64,000 bases of DNA from Parapristionchus giblindavisi (GCA_943737045.1 CALSFV010000237.1:744001-808000); one strand, 5' to 3'. Positions 52,041 through 64,000 are shown, counted from the stretch's first letter. Translations and numbers: made by a program. Notes: generated from the sequence alone by a model not told the origin.

Positions 52041-53662
52041 TCAAATTTCTTTATTAGAAGAAGATATATTGGAAGGTTGAATTCCTACTGTACGTATGAC
52101 ATTACTATTTTTATTGCTTAATTTACGTCCAGGAAATAATGACAACAAAAATGATCGATAATTATTGGTATAATAGATAATAACTAGAGGATTCATTATT
52201 GGAAAAGCAACAAAGGGAAATGAAAACAACCAATGAAGTGTAGAAGGATTTGGAATTGGAACGAAGAAGACGAAACCTCTGTATATTGCTGGGATGTACA
52301 TTGAGAACGTTGGATTCAATGCCTCAAAGAAAAACATCAACATAATTCTTCTTGGTCTCGAATTCAAAACAATTAGAGTTTTTTACGAAGAACGGTTAGC
52401 TATAATAATATTTGTTTGGCGGGAAAGTGTTTGTCTTTTGTTAGTGACAATAAACATTGGGGTTAAAAAGTGTTGAAAAATGGACAAAGACTTTTCCGCC
52501 AACTTGATATACTAAAAATAATCAATTAATTGAAAATCCGCTAGAGATATTGATTTACATTATACTATGTATAAATACATAATTTGTTTGAACCTGTGCA
52601 ATGAGCATTCTCAACATCTTCCTATGTGTTTCCTTCGTATTATTACTTTTCATGCTTTGTTTGATCATTATATTGATTCTCATTGCACTTCTGACAATGA
52701 CAAAAGTGGATATTGACATGACAAATAGAAATGAACCAAGAATGACAATGACAGCTGTCACTATTCCATTTAGATTCTCCTGAATATACATTAATATTTA
52801 TAATATTATTGCATAAAAAGGGAATATTTACATCTTCGACAAAGACTCCAATAGTGAAAATATCATTGAAATCCATTCCAGTATTTGGAATACTTATCAG
52901 TATATCTCTTCGAAACTGTGGAGATGTAGGATAGAACTTAACAAACAATATACTCCCAGGAGCAAAGCAAACTATCTTAATATATTACTTCTTTGAAATT
53001 AAAAAAAAACACTAATCTTACGAGGCAAGGTAGAGTAAAAAGTATCATGAATAGCGGATTTTCATATAATTTTATGATTTTTGAACTAAAAAAATATGCG
53101 TTGATTAGATCTCTGACTGATGATATTTTAGACCTTTTGCAAAGGGCGAGATATCTGTAGTGAAATGAAAAAGCAACCAATATTGAAATAACCAGTAGAA
53201 GACTTATCCAGATAACAAAAGTATAAGCGATGTAGAAATGGTTTATGGCACAGATCGAAGCTCCAAATGCTCCCATCAAATCACTATTAGCATAATATAT
53301 CTGAATTTCATTTACATTACTCCATAATTGTTTGTATAATTATTATCACTCTAAAATAGTTAGGATGAAAGGGAGTACGATTTCGATGACCATTATAAAA
53401 GGTGATCACCATTATACGTAACGTAAATATTAGCTAGCTATGCCCATTTAACAAATATGACAGAAGGATTACTAACCGGTGTGACAATGTATTGACATAT
53501 GGCGAAAATTAAATCGACGGCAACAAATATATAATAAAATCTTCGATAAACACCCATTCGTCCGCTTTTTTGTTTTACCAAATATGCCAGGAGAAAATTT
53601 AAAAATAGAGATAGGACGAAAGAGACTAAACTTGTCCATCGAAGAAGATCAAGTAGAAACAT
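52041..53662 (-). CDS. Str-type 7TM chemosensory receptor
   Basis: Str-superfamily receptors are nematode-specific rhodopsin-fold proteins placed in the cilia of chemosensory neurons (known of the family). Five exons join, all in phase 0: 53477-53662 (ATG), 53022-53300, 52832-52975, 52594-52779, 52041-52322 (stop TAA), giving about 358 aa, the usual length. Landmarks: TM1 SFVLSLFLNFLLAYLV followed by KSGRMGVYRRFYYIF; TM3 end FSFHYRYLALC, the family's FxYRYLAL motif; a KFYP..P loop; TM5 GIVTAVIVILGSFLFVMSI with KETHRKMLRMLIAQ; and TM6-7 ALNPTFSMYIPAIYRG and FPIMNPLVIIYYTNNYRSFL. The start was set at Met 53662 because TM1 follows directly; the frame is open further upstream, without ATG. It looks functional. 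The ligand is unknown. Confidence 0.88.
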
Positions 53663-54412
53663 TTGAAAGAACTGAATGGTACGAAAAGATTGAATGAAGT
53701 CAATTAATGTCATAGATACTACCTTTGATTGAGTTAGAAACCACTTATGTTCACGACAATTCCCATTCAAACATGTTCTATGTATGCCTGATAATAAATG
53801 ATTAGAGTCACGTTATGTCGTTTAACTCTGTAAACGTGAGAAGTTTCAAAATATTTTTTTCGCAAAAAAATGATACGTCTAAGATAACAGCGGAAGTTCT
53901 CGTGGAGGAGGAAATGGGATAGTAACGGTGATGGAATAAAATGATGAGTCTACAGTCTGGTCAATTTTTCATAGAAAATCAGTGGAAAATAACCACAAAC
54001 GCTCGAAATAACTTGTTGGCTTTTATTTGCATAACCATATAATTATTGGATACAGAATTTGTCTAATATAAGCTTGCTATTTATTTATCAGAATGTTACT
54101 TCCAAATATAATATCAGGAAAATGAGACAACTTGACTTCGTCAGCAAACGAAATTCTATTAGAGAGTTAACTAAACTTCAGCTGTTCGGTCAAGTCGAAG
54201 ATTGGTGAACATAAAGTTCAGACTTTGTTCTATCACAAATGATAATTGTTAAATTTGATTGAAGTCGCACATATAGTATTTTGGAAAGATTCATTGGCGC
54301 AAAAGAAGAAGAAAAAGAAAACAAGTGTAAGTAATTAGATAATATACATATGATTCATACATAGTGAGCCAGTGAGCAGTGTTGTTTATTTTCTGCATAC
54401 TGCATATCCTTG
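53663..54412. other. 5' flank of the chemoreceptor gene; nothing else seen
   Basis: AT-rich sequence without credible frames or repeats. It presumably holds the promoter of the receptor gene. Confidence 0.4.
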
Positions 54413-54533
54413 TTTAAAGGCACACCCCGAGCTAATTTTACTATCCGCATTGGCAATACTCTCTCGTAGACAAAGAAAGCGAGAGAGTGTGGCCAGAGCG
54501 GAGAGTTTCAAATTAGCTTGGGGTGTCGCTTCA
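54413..54533. mobile_element. ~115-bp palindromic MITE, copy 2
   Basis: Same family as 41184-41300: TTTAAAGGCACACCCC at one end and GGGGTGTCGCTTCA at the other, with CTATCCGCATT and GCGGAGAG inside. The right TTAA has decayed to TTCA. It ends close to the large palindrome that follows. Confidence 0.7.
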
Positions 54534-56609
54534 TAATCTTCTAATCTTCATCCATCGTTCAAATTCCGGCACTTTCCTGATTTTTGGCCCGGGGAAAATT
54601 TGCATTGAACTCGCTATCTCACGCCACTCGCCATTCCTTTATTGGTCTCCATTTCTCCACTGCGCGGTCTAAATGTGATGTAAAATGTAAAAACCGACCC
54701 TGCCATTGTGGAAAGCGAAGCCAGAATCAAAAATTGTTCTCTCTATTTTCGTACTCTCTCGTTCAAATCCTAATCAAATTTAGTTTAAAACGCATTCTCC
54801 CTTACAGCGGATGGGCTGTCGTGGGGGCATGGCACAATGTTTCAAAATCATCCTAGGCGACTCATATTTGATGGTTGAAGACCCTAGGGGCGGTATACAC
54901 TTCTGCCAAAAATTTGACCCAAATTATCGATTTTTGATCTACCAAAAGTCGAAAAATCAAAGTGTGATTTACATGGCATGTTATATACCATTCGATAGAG
55001 GATCCAAAGTTATATAAGAATACCAAGTTTCAGAAATTTTCATAACTCCGTATTCGAGAAATTACCGATTTTCCAATTTTTGACCAGGTTTTTTTGCTTT
55101 GATCTGATCGCTTACCATGTTACTCTCATTTCCCGTTCCTGGATCTTTGATATGTTTTGTAAAAATGGATGGGCTATCCGAATATCACACTCATTTCGAC
55201 CAGCTACAAGGCAGTCATAGTTATATCAAGTGAATTCTAACCCCATTCTAACGCCCAAACGCCGACGCAGGTTCGCATCCGGGTCCGGGCATAAATTTTT
55301 GCAACTTTTTTTTCGCCTCAAATATGACTTTAAATTATATTTTCATGTGATTCACCGTATTTTCACTAAGGTATTTTACGAAATAACCACAGACATTATC
55401 AGAAATACTAAAAAAATCTTATTACTGATACGATATCAGGAAAATGGAGGGGACGAGCGAAAATTACGGTTTCTCGACAGTGATACTTCTCTAAAATGTA
55501 TTTTTTGCTATTTTCTGTTAAAAGAAGATAAATATACAATGAGACTCTTATCATCTCGGTTTTCTCAAACAACGATCAAAGATCAAAGTACAAAGACCAG
55601 AGACCAAACTTCAGCAATACAGTAAAAAACTTTTCTGAACATCTCTAACATTTATAGATGCTTTGAAAATAAGAGATTCCATCAAAAGAGGGACGACTCC
55701 GATTTCAAGCTGTAAATGGGCCGCGAATTTGAGCCTCAAAACTGAAAATTCAACTTATAGATATGCTAACGACCCGTTCAAACATTGAGGGACAAAATGA
55801 TGCAAGTGGCGAGTGATGTTTATTCACAGATTATGGTAGTCATAGCTCTTCATTCGTCCCCAGGGCAATTTTTTTGGAAGGACTGATTTTGAGATCCTAC
55901 CGTTCAAAGGACAGACCTTTTAAAACTGTTGTTCCTCCTCAGGTAGCTTTTTTTACTTATCATATATTTATTTTCCTCATTATGGTTTATTTCTGATTCC
56001 TTTCAGACCCATAGCTAACGTTCTGCTGAGTTCTACTCGGTTACATCGCGTACGCTTAAACTAGCGCTTTCTCGGGGGGGGGGGGGGGTGACATTTCCGC
56101 AACGGCATTTCCGCAACCGACATTTCCGCAACCGACATTTCCGCAACGGGGAATAACTCGGCTCGTCGGGGTCCTAGAACCATGGGATGGGTATCTTTGT
56201 GATCAGCATCGGTAACACTATCATGTCACATATTGATCTTTGATCTTTGCTAACTCCGCTACATTTTTGCAATGAGGCGTGATTTCGCTCAAAATCATTC
56301 AAGACGAGCGGGAAGCGTATCGTTCGACTCCTCATCACCTGTATATATCCAACCAATAATAGACCTTTGATCTTTTCCAACTCGGCCTCACATCGGCAAC
56401 GAGAACCTTCAGTCCGAAGTCAGTACCATATCCGGAACCATGTGAAACCGAGGTCCTAAAATGGATGTAACGCTCGAATGTTGATGCAGGGTGGAGCCTT
56501 GAATCGCCTCCCTTGGTGTGGTTTGCCGACCGCCAAAGAGCCCCTCAGAGACCCAGGTCTCTCAACTTGCTGTCAAGACCCTCGCGACACGCGCACACAC
56601 GCCCACGCG

Positions 56610-58150
56610 ATGGTGAGCTACCGTAAACTACCGTAACCCGGTTCGGTGGGTCAGATCAAGTGCGAAGGGTCAGATTTGAGTTTACAATGCAGGAATAATT
56701 AACAGGTGAGTGATATGATTATAACTTATTGTAGACTACCGTAATCTACCGTAACCCGGTTCGGTGGGTCAGATTAAGTGCGGTGGGTCAGATTTGAGTT
56801 TAAATTGCAGGAATAACTAATACGTGAGTGATATGATTATAACTTATTGTAGACTACCGTAATCTACCGTAACCCGGTTCGGCGGGTCAAATTAAGTGCG
56901 GTGGGTCAGATTTTAGTTTACAATGCAGGAATAACTAGTACGTGAGTGATATGATTTTAACTTATTGTAGTCTACCGTAATCTACCGTAACCCAGTTCGG
57001 CGGGTCAGATTAAGTGCGGTGGGTCAGATTTCACCACAAATTGTCCAAATGGTCACTTACTCTGGGGGAATGATTGTAAGTTATTGTGAACTACCGTAGT
57101 CTACCGTAACTCGGTTCGGTGGGTCAGATCAAGTGCGGTGGGTCAGATTTCACAAAGTACCGTGATATGGGAATGTTGATCCGCATTAGTAACACCATTA
57201 TATCGCAGGCTTGATCTTTGATCTCTGACCGCATTTAGTGACCATTTGGACAATTTTTGGTGAAATCTGACCCAACGCACTTGATCTGACTCGCAGAACT
57301 GGGTTACGGTAGATTACGGTAGTCTACAATAAGTTATAATCATATCACTCACGTATTAGTTATTCTTGCATTGTAAACTGAAATCTGACCCAACGCACTT
57401 GATCTGACCCACCGAACCGGGTTACGGTATATTACGGTAATCTACAATAAGTTATAATCATATCACTCACGTATTAGTTATTCTTGCATTGTAAACTGAA
57501 ATCTGACCCACCGCACTTGATCTGACCCACCGAACCGGGTTACGGTAGATTACTGTAGTCTACAATAAGTTATAATCATATCACTCACGTATTAGTTATT
57601 CCTGCGTTGTAAACTGAAATCTGACCCAACGCACTTGATCTGACTCGCAGAACTGGGTTACGGTAGATTACGGTAGTCTACAATAAGTAATAATCATATC
57701 ACTCACGTATTAGTTATTCCTGCATTGTAAACTGAAATCTGACCCAACGCACTTGATCTGACCCACCGAACCGGGTTACGGTTTATTACGGTAATCTACA
57801 ATAAGTTATAATCATATCACTCACGTATTAGTTATTCTTGCATTGTAAACTGAAATCTGACCAACCGCACTTGATCTGACCCACCGAACCGGGTTACGGT
57901 AGATTACTGTAGTCTACAATAAGTTATAATCATATCACTCACGTATTAGTTATTCCTGCGTTGTAAACTGAAATCTGACCCACCGCACTTGATCTGACCC
58001 GCCGAACTGGGTTACGGTAGATTACGGTAGTCTACAATAAGTTATAATCATATCACTCACCTGTTAGTTATTCCTGCATTGTAAACTGAAATCTGACCCA
58101 CCGCACTTAATCTGACCCGCCGAACTGGGTTGCGGTAGATTACGGTAGCT
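56610..58150. repeat. Opposed tandem arrays (~120-bp unit) at the palindrome core
   Basis: Units contain CTACCGTAACCCGGTTCGG, GGGTCAGATTAAGTGCGGTG and ATACGTGAGTGATATGATTA. About four to five units run in plus orientation up to 57,180; after a short centre about seven run in the opposite orientation to 58,150. Copy number differs between the arms, as expected for unequal exchange after inversion. Confidence 0.9.
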
Positions 58151-59639
58151 CACCATCGCATGGACGCGTGTGCGCGTGTCGCGAGGGTCTTGGCAGCAAG
58201 TTGAGTCTCTGGGGTCTCTGGGGGCGCGTTTGGCCGTCGGCAAACGGCATTGAGGGACGCGATGCAAGGCTCCACCCTTCATTAACATTCGCGAGTTGCA
58301 TCCATTTTAGGACCTCGGTTTCACATGGTTCCGGATATGGTACCGACTTTAGACCGATGGAGCTCGTTGCCGATATGTGGCCGAGTAGGAAAAGATCAAA
58401 GGTAAATTATTGGTTGGATATATACATGTGCTGAGGAGTCGAACGATACTCTTCCCGCTCGTCTTGGATGATTTTGAGCGAAATCACCCCTCATTGCAAA
58501 AATGTAGCGGAGTTAGCAAAGATCAAAGACCAATATGTGACATGATAGTGTTACCGATGCTGATCACAATGATACCCATCCCATGGTTCTAGGACCCCGA
58601 CGAGCCGAGTTATTCCCCGTTGCGGAAATGTCGGTTGCGGAAATGCCGTTGCGGAAATGTCGGTTGCGGAAATGTCGGTTGCGGAAATGTCACCCCCCCC
58701 CCGCTTTCTCTCCCTCGCAGTTCTCGTTCCTGCACCTCTTTTGATGAAATCTCTTATTTTCAAAGCATCTATATATGTTTGGAGATGTTCAGAAAAGTTT
58801 TTAGTATATTGCTGAAGTTTGGTCTCTGATCTTTGTACTTTGATCTTTGATCGTTGTCTTCATTTTTTCAATCAATTTGCGAAAACCGAGATGATAAGAG
58901 TCTCATTGTATATTTATCTTCTTTTAACAGAAAATAGCAAAAACTACATTTTAGAGAAGTATCACCGTCGAAAAACCGTTATTTTCGCTCGTCCCCTCCA
59001 TTTTCCTGATATCGTATCAGTAATAAGATTTTTTTTAGTATTTCTGATAATGTCTGTGGTTATTTCGTAAAATACATTAGTGAAAATACCGTGAATCACA
59101 TGAAAATATAATTTAAAGACATATTTGAGGCGAAAAAAAAGTTGCAAAAATTTATGCCCGGACCCGGATTCGAACCTGCGTCGGCGTTTGGGCGTTAGAA
59201 TGGGATTAGAATTCACTTGATATCACTATGACTGCCTTGTAGCTGGTCGAAATGAGTGTGATATTCGGATAGCCCATCCATTTTTACATAACATATCAAG
59301 GATCCAGGAACGGGAAATGAGAGTAACATGGTAAGCGATCAGATCAAAGCAAAAAAACCTGGTCAAAAATTGGAAAATCGGTAATTTCTCGAATACGGAG
59401 TTATGAATATTTCTGAAACTTGGTATTCTTATATAACTTTTGATCCTCTATCGAATGATATATAACATGCCATGTAAATCACACTTTGATTTTTCGACTT
59501 TTGGTAGATCAAAAATCGATAATTTGGGTCAAATTTTTGGCAGAAGTGTATACCGCCCCTAGGGACTCCAACTATCAAATATGAGTCGCCTAGGATGATT
59601 TTGAAACATTGTGCCATACCCCCGCCGCTCTTATGGAGA

Positions 59640-59800
59640 ACGCGTTTTAAATACAAATGTCTATAAAAGCCGCTGTCTCCCTTCTTCGTTTCAGTCCAGC
59701 GCTCTCCCATTTGGAGGAGAGGGCGGGGAGCACCAGCCCCCATTGGACTGCCCTCCCAAAAATGGGGAGGGTAAACCTCCCCCTTGCAGGGGAGATGCAA
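59640..59800 (-). repeat. Dispersed repeat with short ORF (copy 2 of 2)
   Basis: Minus-strand relative of the block at 13170-13320; reads GAGAPRPLLQMGERWTETKK, then continues through GGCTTTTATAGAC. It lies within the outer right arm of the 5.3-kb palindrome, where the left arm has diverged or lost the sequence. Confidence 0.5.
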
Positions 59801-60141
59801 ATTACTCCGGGCCAAAAAAACAGGAAAGTTTCCGAATTCCTTCGTATTACATACCATTTTCACATAGCCAGAAGAGAATGGAAGATCGATTATGCAAATA
59901 GATTTTTGATAAGGTCACAGAAAAGAGACACGATCAAAATTCTTTCATTCTTTATCTGTTTATGGTTTAAGACAATAAATCATTGGACAAAAAGAATAAT
60001 TTCCCATTCCATTGTGACTATAAATTCTCTCAATTATGATGAAATATTTTCAAATTACTACTTATGGCGCGCTAAAAAATAGTGGAAAATGGAAAATGGC
60101 GACTTTCCGGGGTCTAAAAAAGTACACTGGAAAACCGAAAA

Positions 60142-60393
60142 TGGAAACTCGAAATTTGAATTCGCGGGCGCGAATAAGGCGCGGGAATTCAAATTCTGAC
60201 TTTCTAACTGCGATTTTCTGCGGTTATAAAACTTATATAAAGCCGAGATTTCATTTTTCGACCTTTATGAAGCGTAGGAACTTGAATTCCTACTTAACAT
60301 TCTTTTTAAACCGAAGAAAACCGCATTTGGATAGCCAGAATTTGAATTCCCGCACCTTTTTTCGCGCCCGCGAATTCAAATGTTCGAGTTTCC
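60142..60393. mobile_element. ~250-bp MITE with ~55-bp inverted ends
   Basis: GGAAACTCGAAATTTGAATT...CGCGGGCGCG...GCGGGAATTCAAATTCT (60142-60197) is mirrored by AGAATTTGAATTCCCGC...CGCGCCCGCGAATTCAAA...GAGTTTCC (60337-60393). Interior has no gene. The plus-strand open frame that crosses it is incidental. Confidence 0.8.
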
Positions 60394-60838
60394 AGGTGCT
60401 TTTTCATTTTCAAGTTAGATATGTGGAGAAATATGTAATCAACTTGAATTGGGACTTGTCAAACATCTAAATAAGAATCTGTGATAAGTATCGAGTCCGA
60501 GACTTCCCATAACTGAATCTGGCTAACTATATAATGTGATATATCATTTATCTTGTTTCAGCCTTCATATTGAATAAATCAGTCTATTATAAGTAACACT
60601 ACGAGTTCATTCTCATTGTCAGTATTACGTTTGATGTACATGTGTACATATTACGGTACGTCTATTTTTAAAGTTTGAAAATCTTCTGAATCCTGCAGTA
60701 CGGAGTTGTCGTTCAACTATTCATTTTGATAAAGTCCTTTCTATTTTAGATCACCAAATCCATCGTCCATGAAGCGTCTCGTTCACTAACAGGATAGACG
60801 ACTTCTTCTACTGACATCACATCTGCTAAGGATCATGG

Positions 60839-60898
60839 ACATCATTGGAGACGTCCTCATACCATCTACGATGATTGCGGATCTTGGAGGTACGAGTC
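60839..60898 (+). CDS. Candidate start exon in left arm
   Basis: ATG at 60836-60841 opens MDIIGDVLIPSTMIADLG before donor GTACGAG. An exon-like block near 61340 follows acceptor GATTCTTAG, but ends soon in a stop. In the right arm the ATG has become ATTG, so that copy cannot start here. No family is recognised. Confidence 0.25.
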
Positions 60899-61507
60899 TA
60901 CCTTGGCTTAGACTGTGTTCAAAAGTGATGAAAAGTAAAGAAAAAATAGAACACGTTTTATACAGTCTCTTGCCACTTCTTTGCTTTTAGTGATTTTTGA
61001 ATAAAGCTTTTCTATTCTTTCATTGCTTCTTCTGATAACGGCGTCATCCATTAATTTGTTCATAGTCATCATTTATTTTCCCAGATCATTAGTAAAATAT
61101 GTTCATTTCAAAGAAAAAGGTGATACTTTGTGGGAGATGTCGTTAGTGGAAGAAATGCCCTCATTTCCCGTCTTCTGTGATGCTCAAAAGTTGCCAAAAG
61201 AAAACATTTCAATCTAGATCATCTATTTTTGTGATAATGTTAACAGTGGAGATTTGCTCTTGTGTAGCTTTTGAACACAAATTAGAATATGATAGAGAAG
61301 AAATACTCGAATCAATTTGGTAATTTATCGTTTTTTCATGTCGATTCTTAGATTCACGGTTTGATGAATATCGTCGGATCGTCACCTCTGGAGAACTTCT
61401 CAATGGATGACGATGTGAGCGGCTGCCCAACCATCGTTCTTGGACTGCTGCTGGCGTGACTGCTGGACTGCGTTGTCAGAAACAATAAAGATGTTTGGGG
61501 TGTCTTA

Positions 61508-61708
61508 ATGCTTGTAGTTGGTGTCCAAGCCCGCGCGGTTAATTGGGCGGAGTCAAAATCGCAATATAAGCAGGGTTACCCAGAAAGGGGCGGAGCCATG
61601 TATCGGTTTATTTGGAGTGGTGGAGCATATAATATTACAGAGAGATCACTATCGGGTTTAGGATCGAATATTCAACACCATGAAGTATTCTGTATGAGTA
61701 GTTTCTAA
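61508..61708 (+). CDS. Small ORF identical in both arms (left copy)
   Basis: A 66-codon frame, MLVVGVQARAVNWAESK to the stop after HHEVFCMSSF, runs across the GC-rich promoter-like block at 61537-61575, so its first half may be regulatory rather than coding. An inner ATG (MYRFIWSGGAYNITE) downstream of the TATA-like word would give 36 aa. The right-arm copy at 62835-63035 has the same predicted protein. Function is unknown and coding is unproven. Confidence 0.3.
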   Translation: MLVVGVQARAVNWAESKSQYKQGYPERGGAMYRFIWSGGAYNITERSLSGLGSNIQHHEVFCMSSF

Positions 61709-62834
61709 CAGCGTATTGTTTTATTATTGTGATCCGAGATAAGACGAAAGTACAATTAAGTTAGTATTAAATATAATGTACATAGGTCATATGCATGCAC
61801 GGTTTTGATATAGATTGTAAAATATAACTATTAACTAATAATGTATTGTACATGTATAGAGTACACAAATATCGATTATATCACAATATCATTTGCATAA
61901 TTATTTAAACAATGTGTCTCTCAACAAATGACTATGGTATTGATTCCAAGATAGGAAGCGGTTCCCTCTCCGAGCAAGATCAGTGTTAGAGTGACAGAAT
62001 GATGAGAGCAGATCGATGGTCAGAGACGCAGAGAGTTATCGCGCGACTCGATTTAGGAACACTGTTGAGGCGGGTGGCGGGCCGTGATCACTTCACTGAA
62101 AAAAATTAAAAATTAAAAAAAATATTTTTGATAAATCAAAGACTCTAAATGACTCTAATAATTTTATTGGTACAGATTTCGTATGAAAAAGTCGAAATAT
62201 TTCCGAATTAAAAGATCACTCTTCTCTGGCGGCCAGAAATATATTTAGTTGATAAAGCCGAGTAGGATGATGCTGATAACCTTCGAAATGACTTTGATAA
62301 ATCACTAGATATAGGCAACGCCAGCTGCAATGCCTGAGAAACAATCAGAATAATAATGATAATAAAAAATAATAATTTTCTCCATAACAAGGATAACTTC
62401 GATATAGTGAGCAATTGATGTCGTGATGAATTACATAAAAATTATATTATACCTCCATTTGTATTCCTTATACTCTCTCTCTAAGGTATGCTCTTACAAT
62501 CTATATACTTTCTGCGTCTCTGACCATCGATCTGCTCTCATCATTCTGTCACTCTAACACTGATCTTGCTCGGAGAGGGAACCGCTTCCTATCTTGGAAT
62601 CAATACCATAGTCATTTGTTGAGAGACACATTGTTTAAATAATTATGCAAATGATATTGTGATATAATCGATATTTGTGTACTCTATACATGTACAATAC
62701 ATTATTAGTTAATAGTTATATTTTACAATCTATATCAAAACCGTGCATGCATATGACCTATGTACATTATATTTAATACTAACTTAATTGTACTTTCGTC
62801 TTATCTCGGATCACAATAATAAAACAATACGCTG

Positions 62835-63035
62835 TTAGAAACTACTCATACAGAATACTTCATGGTGTTGAATATTCGATCCTAAACCCGATAGTGATCT
62901 CTCTGTAATATTATATGCTCCACCACTCCAAATAAACCGATACATGGCTCCGCCCCTTTCTGGGTAACCCTGCTTATATTGCGATTTTGACTCCGCCCAA
63001 TTAACCGCGCGGGCTTGGACACCAACTACAAGCAT
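62835..63035 (-). CDS. Small ORF identical in both arms (right copy)
   Basis: Mirror of 61508-61708 with an unchanged predicted protein. Identity at this level over the whole arm reflects recent duplication or conversion rather than selection, so it adds little evidence for coding. Confidence 0.3.
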   Translation of the reverse strand: MLVVGVQARAVNWAESKSQYKQGYPERGGAMYRFIWSGGAYNITERSLSGLGSNIQHHEVFCMSSF

Positions 63036-64000
63036 TAAGACACCCCAAACATCTTTATTGTTTCTGACAACGCAGTCCAGCAGTCACGCCAGCAGCAGTC
63101 CAAGAACGATGGTTGGGCAGCCGCTCACATCGTCATCCATTGAGAAGTTCTCCAGAGGTGACGATCCGACGATATTCATCAAACCGTGAATCTAAGAATC
63201 GACATGAAAAAACGATAAATTACCAAATTGATTCGAGTATTTCTTCTCTATCATATTCTAATTTGTGTTCAAAAGCTACACAAGAGCAAATCTCCACTGT
63301 TAACATTATCACAAAAATAGATGATCTAGATTGAAATGTTTTCTTTTGGCAACTTTTGAGCATCACATAAGACGAGAAATGAGGGCATTTCTTCCACTAT
63401 CGACATCTCCCACAAAGTATCACCTTTTTCTTTGAAATGAACATATTTTACTAATGATCTGGGAAAATATATGATGACTATGAACAAATTAATGGATGAC
63501 GCCGTTATCAGAAGAAGCAATGAAAGAATAGAAAAGTTTTATTCAAAAGTCACTAAAAGCAAAGAAGTGGCAAGAGACTGTATAAAACGTGTTCTATTTT
63601 TCCTTTACTTTTCATCACTTTTGAACACAGTCAGGTAGCCCAGGTAGACTCGTACCTCCAAGATCCGCAATCATCGTAGATGGTATGAGTCTCCAATGAT
63701 GTGCAATGATCCTTAGCAGATGTGACGTTAGTAGAAGAAGGCGTCTATCCTGTTAGTGAACGCGACGCTTGATGGACGATGGATTTGGAGATCTAAAATA
63801 GAAAAGACATTATCAAAATGAATAGTTGAACGACAACTCCGTCATAGATCATCGAAGTAATGAAAAGAGATAGAGTTAGAGAAAGAGGGAAAGAGAGAAC
63901 TTCAAATTTAGAATAAATCTAGAGTCGATCGATAAAATAGGTAGAGAAGAAGGAAGAGGATTGGAGAGAGAGAAATACCTAGAGAGGTAAGGGAATCAAC

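Larger units (their letters stand above)
54561..59840. mobile_element. 5.3-kb palindromic (foldback) element, axis ~57,200
   Basis: Right half is the reverse complement of the left over most of 2.6 kb. Matching outer ends are AAATTCCGGCACTTTCCTG (54561) and CAGGAAAGTTTCCGAATTCC (to about 59840). Shared blocks include CATCCTAGGCGACTCATATT (left) and its complement at 59583, and GACGCAGGTTCGCATCCGGG near 55265 with its partner near 59165. The left arm has about 370 bp extra (55690-56080) missing from the right. Both arms carry a poly-G run next to GTCGGTTGCGGAAAT repeats. No transposase frame. Arms differ by substitutions, so it is not simply an assembly mirror. Confidence 0.85.
60702..63840. 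repeat. 3.1-kb inverted repeat, arms ~1.33 kb, spacer ~480 bp
   Basis: Left arm 60702-62032 and right arm 62511-63840 are reverse complements with a few differences (for example the left has ATGGACATC where the right has lost the ATG, and a 4-nt indel beside it). The mid-points of the outer and inner ends coincide at 62,271, so the arms have nearly equal length. The spacer 62033-62510 is AT-rich and gene-free. It may be a foldback element, a recent inverted duplication, or in part an assembly product. Confidence 0.9.

Noticed and set aside
55230..55625. 131-aa ORF in the palindrome arm (with partner at 58962-59216)
   Set aside because: Matching frames in the two arms come from the inverted repeat itself; no domain, and the frame breaks at different points in each arm.

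Overview
The window is nuclear DNA of a nematode, probably a diplogastrid such as Pristionchus (inference). Three things point there: a 7TM chemoreceptor of the nematode Str type, genes cut into many small exons by introns often only 45-50 nt long ending in TTTCAG-like acceptors, and AT-rich DNA full of CTACCGTA and GATCAAA words. No long single-exon gene exists. Genes were rebuilt by joining exons whose splice sites and reading phases agree. All main genes lie on the minus strand.

Layout. 1-9540 is a satellite of about 236-bp monomers with a 1890-bp higher-order repeat. 9.5-25 kb holds weakly supported exon clusters on both strands, a 2.6-kb element with inverted ends, tandem 175-bp repeats and minisatellites. 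26.26-31.37 kb is a complete, unrecognised 15-exon gene for an acidic/basic, probably nuclear protein. 31.5-40.1 kb is a second satellite of 1344-bp units that starts just upstream of that gene. 40.4-41.9 kb is a complete TRAPPC6 gene. 42.5-43.0 kb is the 3' end of an unrecognised gene. 44.3-49.85 kb is a 16- or 17-exon DUF229 (sulfatase-like) type II membrane protein whose active-site motifs look degraded; a dead mariner, itself invaded by a foldback element, sits in its ninth intron. 52.0-53.7 kb is an intact Str-type chemoreceptor gene. 54.5-63.8 kb is two large palindromes (5.3 kb and 3.1 kb) and a 250-bp MITE.

The recognised genes do not form one pathway. TRAPPC6 is a housekeeping vesicle-tethering subunit; the chemoreceptor and the DUF229 protein belong to families that expand in nematodes. 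The mix of satellites, palindromes, nested transposons and lineage-specific genes suits a fast-evolving chromosome arm or repeat-rich region (inference). The most novel items are the 571-598 aa gene with a frame-switching tandem splice donor, the DUF229 pseudoenzyme, and the palindrome with opposed tandem arrays at its core.
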